Shown piece after piece: positions 15,912-25,062 of a stretch of DNA of 64,000 nt. The translations under genes were made by a program, and so were the position numbers. The notes below the pieces were generated by a model that did no database searches, was not told where the DNA came from, and saw only the letters and a list, made by a program, of their open reading frames with translations. The DNA comes from Bacteroidetes bacterium UKL13-3 (GTDB taxonomy: Bacteria > Bacteroidota > Bacteroidia > UKL13-3): positions 558,001 through 622,000 of the forward strand of contig CP012155.1 of assembly GCA_001602415.1 (NCBI GenBank), given 5' to 3'. Every line of letters begins with the position of its first letter. Position 1 is the first letter of the stretch.

Positions 15912-18581
15912 GTGGGAGGCAAAATTATACCATGCCTGCTACTTATGTGCTGTTTTGTATACGGACAGAATGCTCCAAAACCTTTAAAGAAACCATCTAA
16001 ACCCAAACAAATTAACCGACCTAAGTTAAAGTTGCCTGCAAAGGACACTACAACCATTGTGCCGAAAGATACTTGGATGGATGCTATCTCATTTCAAGAA
16101 GAGCCGGAGGACACCACTCCAATGCGAATTTCCAAGGATGCGATATCTACGGCAGTAAAATATTCGGCTCGCGATTCCATGCCTTACGATGCCATTAACA
16201 AAACGTTTTATTTGTACGGAGACGCCAAGGTTACGCAAGGTGATTTAACACTAGAGGCTGATTTCATAAAAATTGAACTCAACAAAAACTTGGTTACAGC
16301 AATGGGTACCAAAGATACAGCAGGTAATTTAAAGGGTAAACCCATTTTTAAACAAGCGGGAACGGAGTACAAGGCCGAACGTATTAAATATAATTTTAAA
16401 ACCAAAAAGGGATATCTAAGCGAGTTTAGAAGCAAGGAGGGAGAAGGTTATATTCATGGGCATGATGTGGCTAAGGATGAAGACAATACGTTTGGTATTG
16501 AAGATGCAAAATACACGACTTGTAATTTAGATACTCCACATTACCATATTGCCGCAACGCGCATCAAAGTTATTCCTGAGAAAAAGGTAATTACGGGTCC
16601 GGCAAATTTGCAAATTGAAAATATCCCTACACCTCTGGTATTGCCGTTTGGCATTTTTTCGATAAAGCGCGGACAAGCATCTGGGGTTATTGTGCCCACT
16701 TATGGCAGTTCACCGCGGCAAGGTTATTTTCTCCGTGAGGGAGGATATTATTTTGGACTGGGCGAACATGCAGATTATCGATTGAGTGGATCGATTTATA
16801 CCAATAAAAGTTGGGCGCTTAACAATGCATTGCGCTATTCCAATCGTTACCATTTTGCGGGAGACTTGGCAGTTAATTATGCGCACAATATCTTTTTTGA
16901 GCCATTCGATCCATTGTATCAAGTATCGAAAGATTTTTTCGTAACATGGAATCATCGCTCGGATCCTAAAGCTGTTCCTGGTAGCTCGTTTTCGGCCAAT
17001 GTAAATATATCGAGTGTGAGTCCGCAAGGAAATTCCTTTCTTGCCAATAACTCATACAATCCATCCAATATTGTTACCAATCAATTAAACTCAAGTATAT
17101 CCTACAACAAATCATTTAAAGGCGGAAAGTACAATCTGGCAACCACTGCACGCATGTCGCAAAATACAGCTACTCGTGCGGTGAGTATTTCATTACCTGA
17201 CATTAATTTTAACGTTACCAACTTTGCACCATTTAAGCCTAAATATAAATCGGTTGCCGATAAGTGGTACGAAAACATCACACTTAATTACAATACGTCA
17301 TTTCGAAACTCCATTAATACAAGAGACTCTATCTTGTTCAGAAGTTGGACAGGGAACGAGTTTGCTAAGTTTTATGATACTGCTGGCAGTTATGGTATTT
17401 CGCATAGTTCGCAAATTCAAACATCTTTTAAAATATTGAAATTTTACACTTTGGGTACGAGTATTGATTTACGGGAATATTGGTACGGACAAACCATACG
17501 TAGAGATACATTGGGTACACAAAATGTGAATGGTTTTGCACGAGCCTTTACATACGAACCTAGAGTAAGTTTGAATACACGGTATTATGGAATGAAAAAT
17601 TTTGCAAATGGAAAAGTTGCGGCTATTCGCCATGTGGTTGCACCAACGCTTGATTTTTCATATGTGCCTGATTACAGCGATGCATCTTGGGGGTATTTTC
17701 GCTCTTATAAAAACGCTCAAGGGCAAGACATAAAGTATTCTATTTTTGAGAGAGGAATTGCCGGAGGTCCATCACAAGGGCGAAGGGGTAATATCGGTTT
17801 CTCAATGGATAATAACATCGAAATGAAAGTGCGCAGGGGAAAAGATACTGCTCAAAAGGAAGATAAGATTCAGCTATTTGAAACTTTTAGGGTAGAAGGT
17901 GCATACAATATTTTTGCCGATTCGTTAAACTTAAGCAGAATCAATTTGAGTGCGCGCACCAAACTTTTCAAAAATATTACAGTGAATGCATCGGCTAATT
18001 TAGATCCATACGTAAACAATATTTCAACTAACAATAATGGATTTAAAACGGTAACGCGTGTCAATACTTTCTATTGGAACAACAAGCGTACTTTGGGGTT
18101 AATTACCGATGGGAATATTGGCGTAAATGCCACGTTTAACAGAGATTTATTTAAGCCTAAATCATCAACAAAAAAACGTTACGAAGGTGAACTAAAATAC
18201 ATTAATGAGAGTCCGATGGAGTATTATGATTTTAATGTTCCTTGGAATTTGAATGTTAATTATTCAATTACATACAACAGGTTTAATAATCTAAACAATA
18301 CCGCTGCAAGCAATTATACCCAAACGTTGAATTTTAGCGGAGATGTTAATTTAACATCTCAATGGAAAATTGGCTATAGCTCGGGGTATGATATTCGAAA
18401 CAAAGAACTCACTTTTACGTCCATTGATTTTGTGCGGCAATTGCATTGTTGGGAGTTTAGGTTGAATTGGTTTCCTATTGGAGTAAGACAAAGCTTTTTG
18501 TTTACCATCAATGTTAAATCGAGTTTGTTACAAGATTTAAAAATGACCCGAAGAAGAGATTGGTTTGACCGAAAAATTTAA
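15912..18581 (+). CDS. lptD: LPS-assembly outer membrane protein LptD
   Basis: 889 residues from GTG 15912, chosen because it yields a compact signal peptide (IIPCLLLMCCFVYGQ). In-frame TTG codons at 15852 and 15861 are alternatives and would overlap the amidase start. Residues about 85-250 form an OstA/LptA-like N-terminal domain (FYLYGDAKVTQGDLTLEADF, then YLSEFRSKEGEGYIHG). Then comes IPTPLVLPFGIFSIKRGQASGVIVPTYG and a long strand-rich barrel. In the known pathway LptD inserts lipopolysaccharide into the outer leaflet together with LptE; no lptE is seen here. Confidence 0.9.
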   Translation: MGGKIIPCLLLMCCFVYGQNAPKPLKKPSKPKQINRPKLKLPAKDTTTIVPKDTWMDAISFQEEPEDTTPMRISKDAISTAVKYSARDSMPYDAINKTFYLYGDAKVTQGDLTLEADFIKIELNKNLVTAMGTKDTAGNLKGKPIFKQAGTEYKAERIKYNFKTKKGYLSEFRSKEGEGYIHGHDVAKDEDNTFGIEDAKYTTCNLDTPHYHIAATRIKVIPEKKVITGPANLQIENIPTPLVLPFGIFSIKRGQASGVIVPTYGSSPRQGYFLREGGYYFGLGEHADYRLSGSIYTNKSWALNNALRYSNRYHFAGDLAVNYAHNIFFEPFDPLYQVSKDFFVTWNHRSDPKAVPGSSFSANVNISSVSPQGNSFLANNSYNPSNIVTNQLNSSISYNKSFKGGKYNLATTARMSQNTATRAVSISLPDINFNVTNFAPFKPKYKSVADKWYENITLNYNTSFRNSINTRDSILFRSWTGNEFAKFYDTAGSYGISHSSQIQTSFKILKFYTLGTSIDLREYWYGQTIRRDTLGTQNVNGFARAFTYEPRVSLNTRYYGMKNFANGKVAAIRHVVAPTLDFSYVPDYSDASWGYFRSYKNAQGQDIKYSIFERGIAGGPSQGRRGNIGFSMDNNIEMKVRRGKDTAQKEDKIQLFETFRVEGAYNIFADSLNLSRINLSARTKLFKNITVNASANLDPYVNNISTNNNGFKTVTRVNTFYWNNKRTLGLITDGNIGVNATFNRDLFKPKSSTKKRYEGELKYINESPMEYYDFNVPWNLNVNYSITYNRFNNLNNTAASNYTQTLNFSGDVNLTSQWKIGYSSGYDIRNKELTFTSIDFVRQLHCWEFRLNWFPIGVRQSFLFTINVKSSLLQDLKMTRRRDWFDRKI
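15920..15927 (-). promoter_or_regulatory. possible -7 box of the amidase gene
   Basis: Read on the minus strand this is TAATTTTG, a TAnnTTTG match about 52 nt upstream of the amidase ATG. It lies inside the lptD coding region, so the two divergent transcripts would overlap at their 5' ends. Confidence 0.35.
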
Positions 18582-18591
18582 CCATTAAAGC

Positions 18592-19797
18592 ATGCACATT
18601 AAAACGATAGCCATTTTACGCGAAGGCAAAACACCACCTGATCTCCGCACTCCACTTACACCTCAGCAGTGTGTAGAGTTGATGCAAAAATTTCCCGGAG
18701 TAAAAGTTATTGCGCAGCAATCTCCTCACCGTTGTTATACCGATGCTCAATACACAGCAATGGGTGTTGAGGTAAAGGAAGATGTTTCGGATGCGGATAT
18801 TTTATTGGGAGTGAAAGAGGTTCCAATTGAAAACCTTGTTGCTAACAAAACATATTTATTTTTTTCTCATACTATTAAAAAACAACCACACAACAGAAAG
18901 TTGTTACGTGCTATTTTAGCACAAAACATCCGTTTGGTTGATTACGAAACGTTGGTGTGGGATGCCGGTAATCGTATCATCGGTTTTGGGCGTTTTGCAG
19001 GCATTGTAGGAGCGCATTATGCATTTGTAATGTGGGGCAAAAAATTTGGCACTTATCAACTTAAAGCGGCCCACGAGTGTACAGATATGAGGCAACTATA
19101 CAAACAATATGAAGGATTGAAATTGGCTCCTATGCGCATTGTATTGTGTGGTGATGGGCGTGTGGCTCATGGTGCAATTGAGTTTATGCGTAAACTTAAA
19201 ATACACCATGTAACACCCGAAGAGTTTTTAGAGAATACCTACGACCATCCTATTTATGTGCAATTACGTAGTGAAGATTATTACGAGCGCAAGGACAGAA
19301 GAGAATGGGATAAGTCTGATTTTTATAAGCATCCCGAAGATTATCGAAGTAGTTTTGCTCCATACTACAAGCATGCAGATGTGATGATAAACGCAGTGTT
19401 TTGGAAAGAAGGTATTGAGCCGTTTTTCTCTCACGAAGAAATGAAACGTAGAGATTTTGCCATAAAAATTATTTCAGATATTTCATGTGATATTCCTGGT
19501 CCGTTACCTTGTACACTCAAATCAACTACTATTGAAGATCCTTATTTTGGATACAACGTGTTGTTAGAGGAGGAGGTTGCTGCGTTTACCCAAGGGTGCA
19601 TTGATTTGCAAGCCGTAGGTAATTTGCCATGTGAACTACCCATAGATGCATCGCAAGAATTTGGCGAACAACTTATCAGGCACGTTTTACCCAACTTGTT
19701 GATTGAAGACAAGGGTGATATGATTAAAAATGCCACTATTGCCGAAGGAGGAAATCTTACCGATAAATATAGCTATTTAAGTGATTACGTTGGATAG
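18592..19797 (+). CDS. saccharopine/alanine dehydrogenase-like NAD(P) enzyme
   Basis: 401 residues. The N-terminal AlaDH/PNT-type domain starts IAILREGKTPPDLRTPLTPQ and contains SDADILLGVKEVP and KTYLFFSHTIKKQ (about 80-100). A Rossmann segment MRIVLCGDGRVAHGAIEFM follows around residue 180. The combination fits the LYS1-type saccharopine dehydrogenase (lysine-forming) branch of the family, but the substrate cannot be fixed by eye. It starts 10 bp after lptD and may share its transcript. Confidence 0.8.
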   Translation: MHIKTIAILREGKTPPDLRTPLTPQQCVELMQKFPGVKVIAQQSPHRCYTDAQYTAMGVEVKEDVSDADILLGVKEVPIENLVANKTYLFFSHTIKKQPHNRKLLRAILAQNIRLVDYETLVWDAGNRIIGFGRFAGIVGAHYAFVMWGKKFGTYQLKAAHECTDMRQLYKQYEGLKLAPMRIVLCGDGRVAHGAIEFMRKLKIHHVTPEEFLENTYDHPIYVQLRSEDYYERKDRREWDKSDFYKHPEDYRSSFAPYYKHADVMINAVFWKEGIEPFFSHEEMKRRDFAIKIISDISCDIPGPLPCTLKSTTIEDPYFGYNVLLEEEVAAFTQGCIDLQAVGNLPCELPIDASQEFGEQLIRHVLPNLLIEDKGDMIKNATIAEGGNLTDKYSYLSDYVG

Positions 19798-19871
19798 TTT
19801 GTTGCTTTACCGACTGTTACATTCTGTTAGCCTAATAAGTTCCTGTAAATTTTATTGTTGACTGACAATCG

Positions 19872-19906
19872 TTTTGTTTTGTAGGATTAAATGGGGTGTA
19901 TATTTG
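19872..19906 (+). promoter_or_regulatory. promoter of the ABC exporter gene
   Basis: A TATATTTG -7 box (19899-19906) with TTTTG elements at 19872 and 19877. It lies across an in-frame upstream ATG at 19891, which favours the ATG at 19936 as the true start. Confidence 0.5.
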
Positions 19907-19935
19907 CCTCCTATTTATTGATAATACAACATTAC

Positions 19936-21846
19936 ATGGCCAGAGGCGGACGAAATTTTAATAGCAACGGAAAACAAAAGGACGAAACTCCTAAAGTAAA
20001 AATATCAAAAGAAAGTTTAGGGCAAGCGCTCATTCTGTTCTCTTACCTAAAACCATACCGGACCAAGTTTGTGTTAAGTTTGGTGTTTATTGCGCTTTCT
20101 GCATTTACAACCAGTATGTTTCCGTTTTTCTTAGGAAAGATGATTGATGCTGCTGCTCCGGGTGCATCAGCCGGTATGATGGGCAATACTCCTTCCATGT
20201 TAGAGGGAATGGGATTGAAAGATATTCACTGGAGTTTGAATACCACACTTGCGCTTATTTTTTTACAACTTACCATCCAAACAGTATTTTCCTTCATGCG
20301 CGTTTACCTGCTCACTGAAGTGGGAGAGCGATCGTTGGCTGATATGCGAAGAGATGTGTACAGCAAATTACTCAGCATGCCAATGAGTTATTTTACCGAA
20401 AAACGAGTAGGAGAGTTGAGTAATCGTATTTCTTCAGACTTATCGCAAATACAAGATGCTATATCCTTCACGTTGGCTGAGTTTTTAAGGGGTATTTTTA
20501 CACTTGCTATTGGGTTAGGTTTTATTTTTTGGATTAGTGCGAAGTTGGCATTGGTAATGCTTGCCGTTGTTCCTGTAATTGCCGTTTTGGCTGTGGTTTT
20601 TGGTATGCGCATCCGCAAAATGTCGCGCAAAGCACAAGATCAGTTAGCCGAAAGTGGAACGATTGTGCAAGAAACCTTTCAGGGAATATCTATTGTAAAA
20701 GCGTTTACAAGTGAAGTGTATGAAATTGGTCGATACGTAAAAAGTGTTTACGCAGTGGTTGATACGGCTATTGCCAATGCGCGGTTTCGCGGTGCGTTTA
20801 TTTCTTTCATGATATTTAGTGTGTTTGGTGCTATTTCCTTTGTAATGTGGTATGGCGCTAATATGATACAGTCGGGCGAACTCACCATGGGATCGCTTAC
20901 GATGTTTGTTATTTTCTCCATGTTTGTTGGCGGAACATTTGCCGGTTTTGCCGATATGTTTTCGCAGTTGCAAAAAACATTGGGCGCTACTCAAAGCATT
21001 CGCGAAATACTCAGAAGTGAAGGCGAACCTGTTTCCTTAAAGGAAGCATCTGTAGTTGATTTGCAGTATTTGTTGAAAGGAAATGTTTCATTTGAAAAAG
21101 TAGCGTTTAGCTATCCAAGTAGAAATGATGTACCTGTTTTAAAAGAAGTATCGTTAACGGCAAACAATGGTGAACAAATTGCAATTGTTGGTCCGAGTGG
21201 TGCCGGAAAGAGTACTATTGCCTCACTATTGTTGCGTTTCTACGATCCAACAAATGGTAGCATCTTGTTTGATGGAAGACCGGCATCTTCTTTTCCATTA
21301 TCACAATTACGGCAACAAATGGCGTTTGTTCCGCAGGATGTTATTTTGTTTGGAGGGAGCATCAAAGAGAATATTGCTTATGGTAAAGCCGATGCAACCG
21401 ATGCTGAAATTATGGATGCTGCCCGTAAAGCCAATGCGCATGATTTTATTTCGAAATTCCCGGAGCAATATGAAACAATAGTTGGCGAACGGGGTATTAA
21501 ATTGAGTGGCGGACAACGTCAGCGAATTGCCATTGCACGGGCCATTTTAAAAAATCCGGCTATTTTGATTTTAGATGAAGCAACCTCTTCACTAGATAGC
21601 GAGAGTGAACAATTGGTGCAAGATGCCTTAGAGAACTTGATGAAAGGCCGAACGTCATTTGTGATTGCACATAGGTTATCGACTATTCGCAATGCTAATA
21701 AAATTGTGGTGATTGATAAAGGCATAGTTTCCGAAGCTGGAAACCACAACGAGTTAATGAATCACAACGGATTGTATCGAAAATTAAATGAGATGCAGTT
21801 TGAGTTCGGGAGTGTCTTTCAATCGCCTGCTTCTGTAAGCGAGTGA
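19936..21846 (+). CDS. ABC exporter, fused permease and ATPase (MsbA-like)
   Basis: 636 residues from ATG 19936. Six membrane helices lie in about residues 40-340 (for example FVLSLVFIALSAFTTSMFPFF). The ATPase domain follows: Walker A GPSGAGKST, Q-loop FVPQDVILFGG, signature LSGGQRQRIAIARAI, Walker B ILILDEATSSLDSESE and H-loop VIAHRLST. Type IV half-exporters of this kind form homodimers that move lipids, peptides or drugs outward. Proximity to lptD hints at lipid A export, but the genes are separated and have their own promoters, so the substrate is unproven. Confidence 0.92.
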   Translation: MARGGRNFNSNGKQKDETPKVKISKESLGQALILFSYLKPYRTKFVLSLVFIALSAFTTSMFPFFLGKMIDAAAPGASAGMMGNTPSMLEGMGLKDIHWSLNTTLALIFLQLTIQTVFSFMRVYLLTEVGERSLADMRRDVYSKLLSMPMSYFTEKRVGELSNRISSDLSQIQDAISFTLAEFLRGIFTLAIGLGFIFWISAKLALVMLAVVPVIAVLAVVFGMRIRKMSRKAQDQLAESGTIVQETFQGISIVKAFTSEVYEIGRYVKSVYAVVDTAIANARFRGAFISFMIFSVFGAISFVMWYGANMIQSGELTMGSLTMFVIFSMFVGGTFAGFADMFSQLQKTLGATQSIREILRSEGEPVSLKEASVVDLQYLLKGNVSFEKVAFSYPSRNDVPVLKEVSLTANNGEQIAIVGPSGAGKSTIASLLLRFYDPTNGSILFDGRPASSFPLSQLRQQMAFVPQDVILFGGSIKENIAYGKADATDAEIMDAARKANAHDFISKFPEQYETIVGERGIKLSGGQRQRIAIARAILKNPAILILDEATSSLDSESEQLVQDALENLMKGRTSFVIAHRLSTIRNANKIVVIDKGIVSEAGNHNELMNHNGLYRKLNEMQFEFGSVFQSPASVSE

Positions 21847-22130
21847 TAAGATTGAATCTACTTTAGGATGAAGGTGTAGCCACAGATTACCACAGATTTA
21901 TTTTTATAATGAACCGATATTGTTTCCCGCAGATAGCGCTGATGATCGCAGATTAGCTTTTAATTTGTGCAATTAGCAGCTAATAAATTTCTCGTAACAT
22001 CCGGTTGTTTGAAGTTTGCAACTTCAAACATTTTACACAACCAAGTCCATTTGCAGTAACATCTGCAAGTTGTAAACTTGTTTGTGTAGTTTAAAACTTC
22101 ACAGAGTATACATCTCTTATTTATCAACAT
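21847..22130. repeat. intergenic interval with period-10 repeats and hairpins
   Basis: No gene is seen. CCACAGATTACCACAGATT near 21880 and CGCAGATAGCGCTGATGATCGCAG near 21931 are short degenerate direct repeats. A perfect 10-bp palindrome (GTTTGAAGTT-TGC-AACTTCAAAC) lies at 22007-22029, followed by further TTGCAG/CTGCAA and TTGTAAACTTG elements up to about 22090. Confidence 0.6.
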
Positions 22131-22166
22131 AAAAAAGCCTTCCTGTTGCAATAACAAGAAGGCTTT
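22131..22166 (-). terminator. rho-independent terminator of icd
   Basis: A 13-bp stem (AAGCCTTCTTGTT / AACAGGAAGGCTT on the minus strand, with one G:U pair) followed by TTTTTT, about 45 nt past the icd stop. Confidence 0.85.
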
Positions 22167-22211
22167 CCTTTGAGTAATGTAATCAACCCGATTACCTCAT
22201 CAACTAATCAC

Positions 22212-23441
22212 TTACTTACCCAGTTTCGTTTTCAAACCTGCATCTAATGCATCTAAAAACTCTTCGGTGTATAGGTAATGTTTGCCATGCTCCACTTTGT
22301 TTCCGTGAATACAAACTGCTAAATCTTTCGTCATTTTTCCGCTTTCTACTACTTCTACACATACTTTTTCAAGTGCTTGGCAGAAGTTAATCAACTCGTG
22401 GTTTCCATCCAGTTTACCACGGAACTCTAAACCGCGTGTCCAGGCAAAAATGCTGGCAATTGGGTTGGTTGATGTTGGTTTACCTGCTTGATGGTCGCGG
22501 AAGTGACGTGTAACAGTTCCATGCGCAGCTTCAGCTTCCATTGTTTTTCCATCTGGAGTTACCAACGTAGAGGTCATTAATCCTAACGAACCGAAACCTT
22601 GTGCAACGGTATCCGATTGTACATCTCCATCATAGTTTTTACAAGCCCATACAAAGTTTCCGTGCCATTTTAATGCAGAGGCAACCATATCGTCAATTAA
22701 GCGGTGTTCGTAGGTAATACCTGCAGCTTCATATTTAGCTTTGTAGTCGGCTTGGTAAATTTCTTCGAAAATATCTTTGAAACGACCATCATATTTTTTC
22801 AAGATGGTATTCTTAGTTGACAAGTATAACGGCCATTTTTTCTGCAAAGCAGTGTTGAAGCATGAATGCGCAAAACCACGTATACTTTCTTCGGTATTGT
22901 ACATCGCTAATGCCACACCATCTCCTTTAAAGTTGTATACTTCGTGTTCAATTACCTGCCCATCTTCGCCTTCAAATTTGATGGTTAATTTTCCTTTTCC
23001 TTTAGTTACAAAATCTGTTGCACGGTATTGATCCCCAAACGCATGACGACCGATACAAATAGGAGCAGTCCAATTGGGAACCAAACGAGGCACATTGCTG
23101 CACACAATTGGCTCACGAAAAACAGTACCATCCAAAATATTACGAATGGTTCCGTTGGGCGACTTCCACATTTGTTTTAAGTTAAACTCCTTCACACGAG
23201 CTTCATCAGGCGTAATGGTTGCGCACTTAATACCTACGTTGTATTTTTTAATTGCCTCGGCTGCGTCAATCGTAATTTGGTCGTTGGTAGCATCGCGGCT
23301 TTCCATTCCCAAATCATAATATTTAATATCTAAATCGAGATACGGAAGAATCAATTTGTCTTTAATAAACTTCCAGATGATACGGGTCATCTCATCACCA
23401 TCCAATTCAACAACCGGATTGGCTACTTTAATTTTGGTCAT
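22212..23441 (-). CDS. icd: NADP-dependent isocitrate dehydrogenase, eukaryal-type
   Basis: 409 residues, the dimeric form found in eukaryotes and many Bacteroidota. It opens [22 protein letters not shown]; substrate-binding [20 protein letters not shown] lies at about 94-113, the metal-binding region is [16 protein letters not shown], and NADP binding is at [22 protein letters not shown]. It oxidises isocitrate to 2-oxoglutarate in the TCA cycle and supplies NADPH. It is a single-gene unit with its own terminator. Confidence 0.96.
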   Translation of the reverse strand: MTKIKVANPVVELDGDEMTRIIWKFIKDKLILPYLDLDIKYYDLGMESRDATNDQITIDAAEAIKKYNVGIKCATITPDEARVKEFNLKQMWKSPNGTIRNILDGTVFREPIVCSNVPRLVPNWTAPICIGRHAFGDQYRATDFVTKGKGKLTIKFEGEDGQVIEHEVYNFKGDGVALAMYNTEESIRGFAHSCFNTALQKKWPLYLSTKNTILKKYDGRFKDIFEEIYQADYKAKYEAAGITYEHRLIDDMVASALKWHGNFVWACKNYDGDVQSDTVAQGFGSLGLMTSTLVTPDGKTMEAEAAHGTVTRHFRDHQAGKPTSTNPIASIFAWTRGLEFRGKLDGNHELINFCQALEKVCVEVVESGKMTKDLAVCIHGNKVEHGKHYLYTEEFLDALDAGLKTKLGK

Positions 23442-23555
23442 ATACGTTTTACGTTAAAAATTCAATAGGCGCAAATATGGGAAAATGGCGTTGAATAGCA
23501 CAGATAAATTTCGGTTTACTGTTTGTAGTACTTGCTTATAAAATTGATAGTAATA

Positions 23556-24284
23556 CTATCGGTTATACAAGTCTCTGATAGCCACGCTCGCCACGGTGCA
23601 TCCAAATACAGCGGGCATATAGCTGATGGTTCCTGGAGCTGATTTTTTATTGCGTGCACCCACCATTATTAAGCCAGAGTCGACTCCAGCTTGCTCGGCA
23701 CTAAACACAACAGTAACTCCTTTATAGATGCCGAATTTGTGTAAATATTTTCGGGTGTATTTAGCAAGTTTACAGTTATAACTATCGGCAATATCGGCTA
23801 CTTTTACTTGGGTGGGATCAACTTTTGAACCCGCACCCATGCTGCTAACCAATGGTATCTTTCGATCCAAACAAGCTTTAATAAAAAACACTTTCGGACT
23901 TAAGGTATCAATACAATCTAAAGCGTAATCAAAGTTTCCTTCATCTAATATTTTATGGGTGAGTTCATCTCTAAAATATTCGGGAACAACGGTAAGTTCT
24001 AAATCGGGGTTAATATCCAGTAAGCGCTCTTTTAACACTTCTGTTTTCATCAACCCTTCTGTGCTATGAAGCGCAGGTATTTGGCGGTTGCGGTTAGTTG
24101 GATCAACAGTATCTGCATCCACAATTGTCATTCGACCTACACCGGCTCGGGCAATCATTTCGGCTGCAATGCCACCCACACCTCCAAGTCCCACTACTAA
24201 CACATTTGAGTTTACCAATTTGTGCAGTTTTTCTTCGCCTAGTAATAATTGGGTTCGGCCCATCCAAGGTTTTACTTCTTTCAT
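23556..24284 (-). CDS. tcdA: tRNA threonylcarbamoyladenosine dehydratase
   Basis: 242 residues of the ThiF/E1-like fold. ATP binding: VLVVGLGGVGGIAAEMIARAGVG (about 29-51), then DADTVDPTNRNRQIPA with the conserved Arg and Asp, and DCIDTLSPKVFFIKAC. TcdA converts t6A37 in tRNA to its cyclic form using ATP and sulfur-relay partners. The order (Gly loop, NRNRQ, SMGAGSK) fits TcdA better than ThiF or MoeB, and no cysteine zinc clusters are visible. Next upstream on the same strand is a TatD hydrolase, 32 bp away. Confidence 0.88.
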   Translation of the reverse strand: MKEVKPWMGRTQLLLGEEKLHKLVNSNVLVVGLGGVGGIAAEMIARAGVGRMTIVDADTVDPTNRNRQIPALHSTEGLMKTEVLKERLLDINPDLELTVVPEYFRDELTHKILDEGNFDYALDCIDTLSPKVFFIKACLDRKIPLVSSMGAGSKVDPTQVKVADIADSYNCKLAKYTRKYLHKFGIYKGVTVVFSAEQAGVDSGLIMVGARNKKSAPGTISYMPAVFGCTVASVAIRDLYNR

Positions 24285-24286
24285 TT

Positions 24287-24326
24287 TGTTAGCTGTTAGC
24301 TATTGGTCGTTGACCTTTAGCTGGTT
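24287..24326. repeat. degenerate heptamer tract
   Basis: Reads as units of 7: TTAGCTG, TTAGCTA, TTGGTCG, TTGACCT, TTAGCTG. It fills the gap between tcdA and the TatD gene and runs into the end of the latter. Confidence 0.65.
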
Positions 24327-24979
24327 TTTAGTGTGGCGAAATTATGAAAGACAATGGATTTTAATTCATCAATATGCATCTTTTTTAGTTCGGCTGCCTT
24401 TCTATAGATATCATCGATGTGAAGGTGATGTGAAGTGTCGGTTTCAAGGAAGATGTTTTCGAGGGGAACGGTTTTAAATGTTTGTTCCGATTTAGGCTCG
24501 AATAGATTTTTACCAAACGATAAAAAGGCATTATATTTTAGCAATTCTTTAGCTTGTTGTTCATTGCCTTGAAACTGATGAAAGATGAAAGGGACTTTCG
24601 TTTTTTTGAGAAAAGGAACCAAATCACCATAGCTTTTTACAGCGTGGATAATCACCGGTTTTTGCAAGGCTCGTGCAATATTGAGTTGGGCTTCAAAATA
24701 GGTTAGCTGTTTCTGGACAGGTGTATCAATGGCCCTGTCAATTCCTATTTCGCCAATGGCCATTACCTTTTCGGAGGAGGCAAGTTCAATCAACTTATCG
24801 GTACATTCATTTACTGTCATTTGTTGCAAGTGCCAAGGGTGTAATCCTACAGATACGGCATAGGGAAAGTTTTGAATGCTCTCGCTGCTAAGTGATAGAT
24901 AGGCATTGCGTAACACGAACTCATTCATTAGTTTAGGTTTGTGATGTGAATGAATATTGATGAATAAATCTTTTTGCAT
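24317..24979 (-). CDS. TatD family metal-dependent hydrolase
   Basis: 220 residues, TIM-barrel metallohydrolase. Motifs: FINIHSHHKP near the N-terminus (usual H-x-H), VSVGLHPWHL, VMAIGEIGID (Glu ligand), KPVIIHAVKSYGD (His), PFIFHQFQGN (His) and IFLETDTSHH (Asp). It is shorter than E. coli TatD (about 260), as is common in this phylum. TatD proteins are 3'-5' DNases, possibly acting in repair or DNA breakdown; the exact activity is not provable here. Confidence 0.87.
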   Translation of the reverse strand: MQKDLFINIHSHHKPKLMNEFVLRNAYLSLSSESIQNFPYAVSVGLHPWHLQQMTVNECTDKLIELASSEKVMAIGEIGIDRAIDTPVQKQLTYFEAQLNIARALQKPVIIHAVKSYGDLVPFLKKTKVPFIFHQFQGNEQQAKELLKYNAFLSFGKNLFEPKSEQTFKTVPLENIFLETDTSHHLHIDDIYRKAAELKKMHIDELKSIVFHNFATLKTS

Positions 24980-25062
24980 CTTAAAATCTAAATAAGGTAA
25001 AGTTTTTAGTATCCGAAAATTTTAACCGAGATATTTAGTAGCTTCGGATAAAAATTAGGAAT

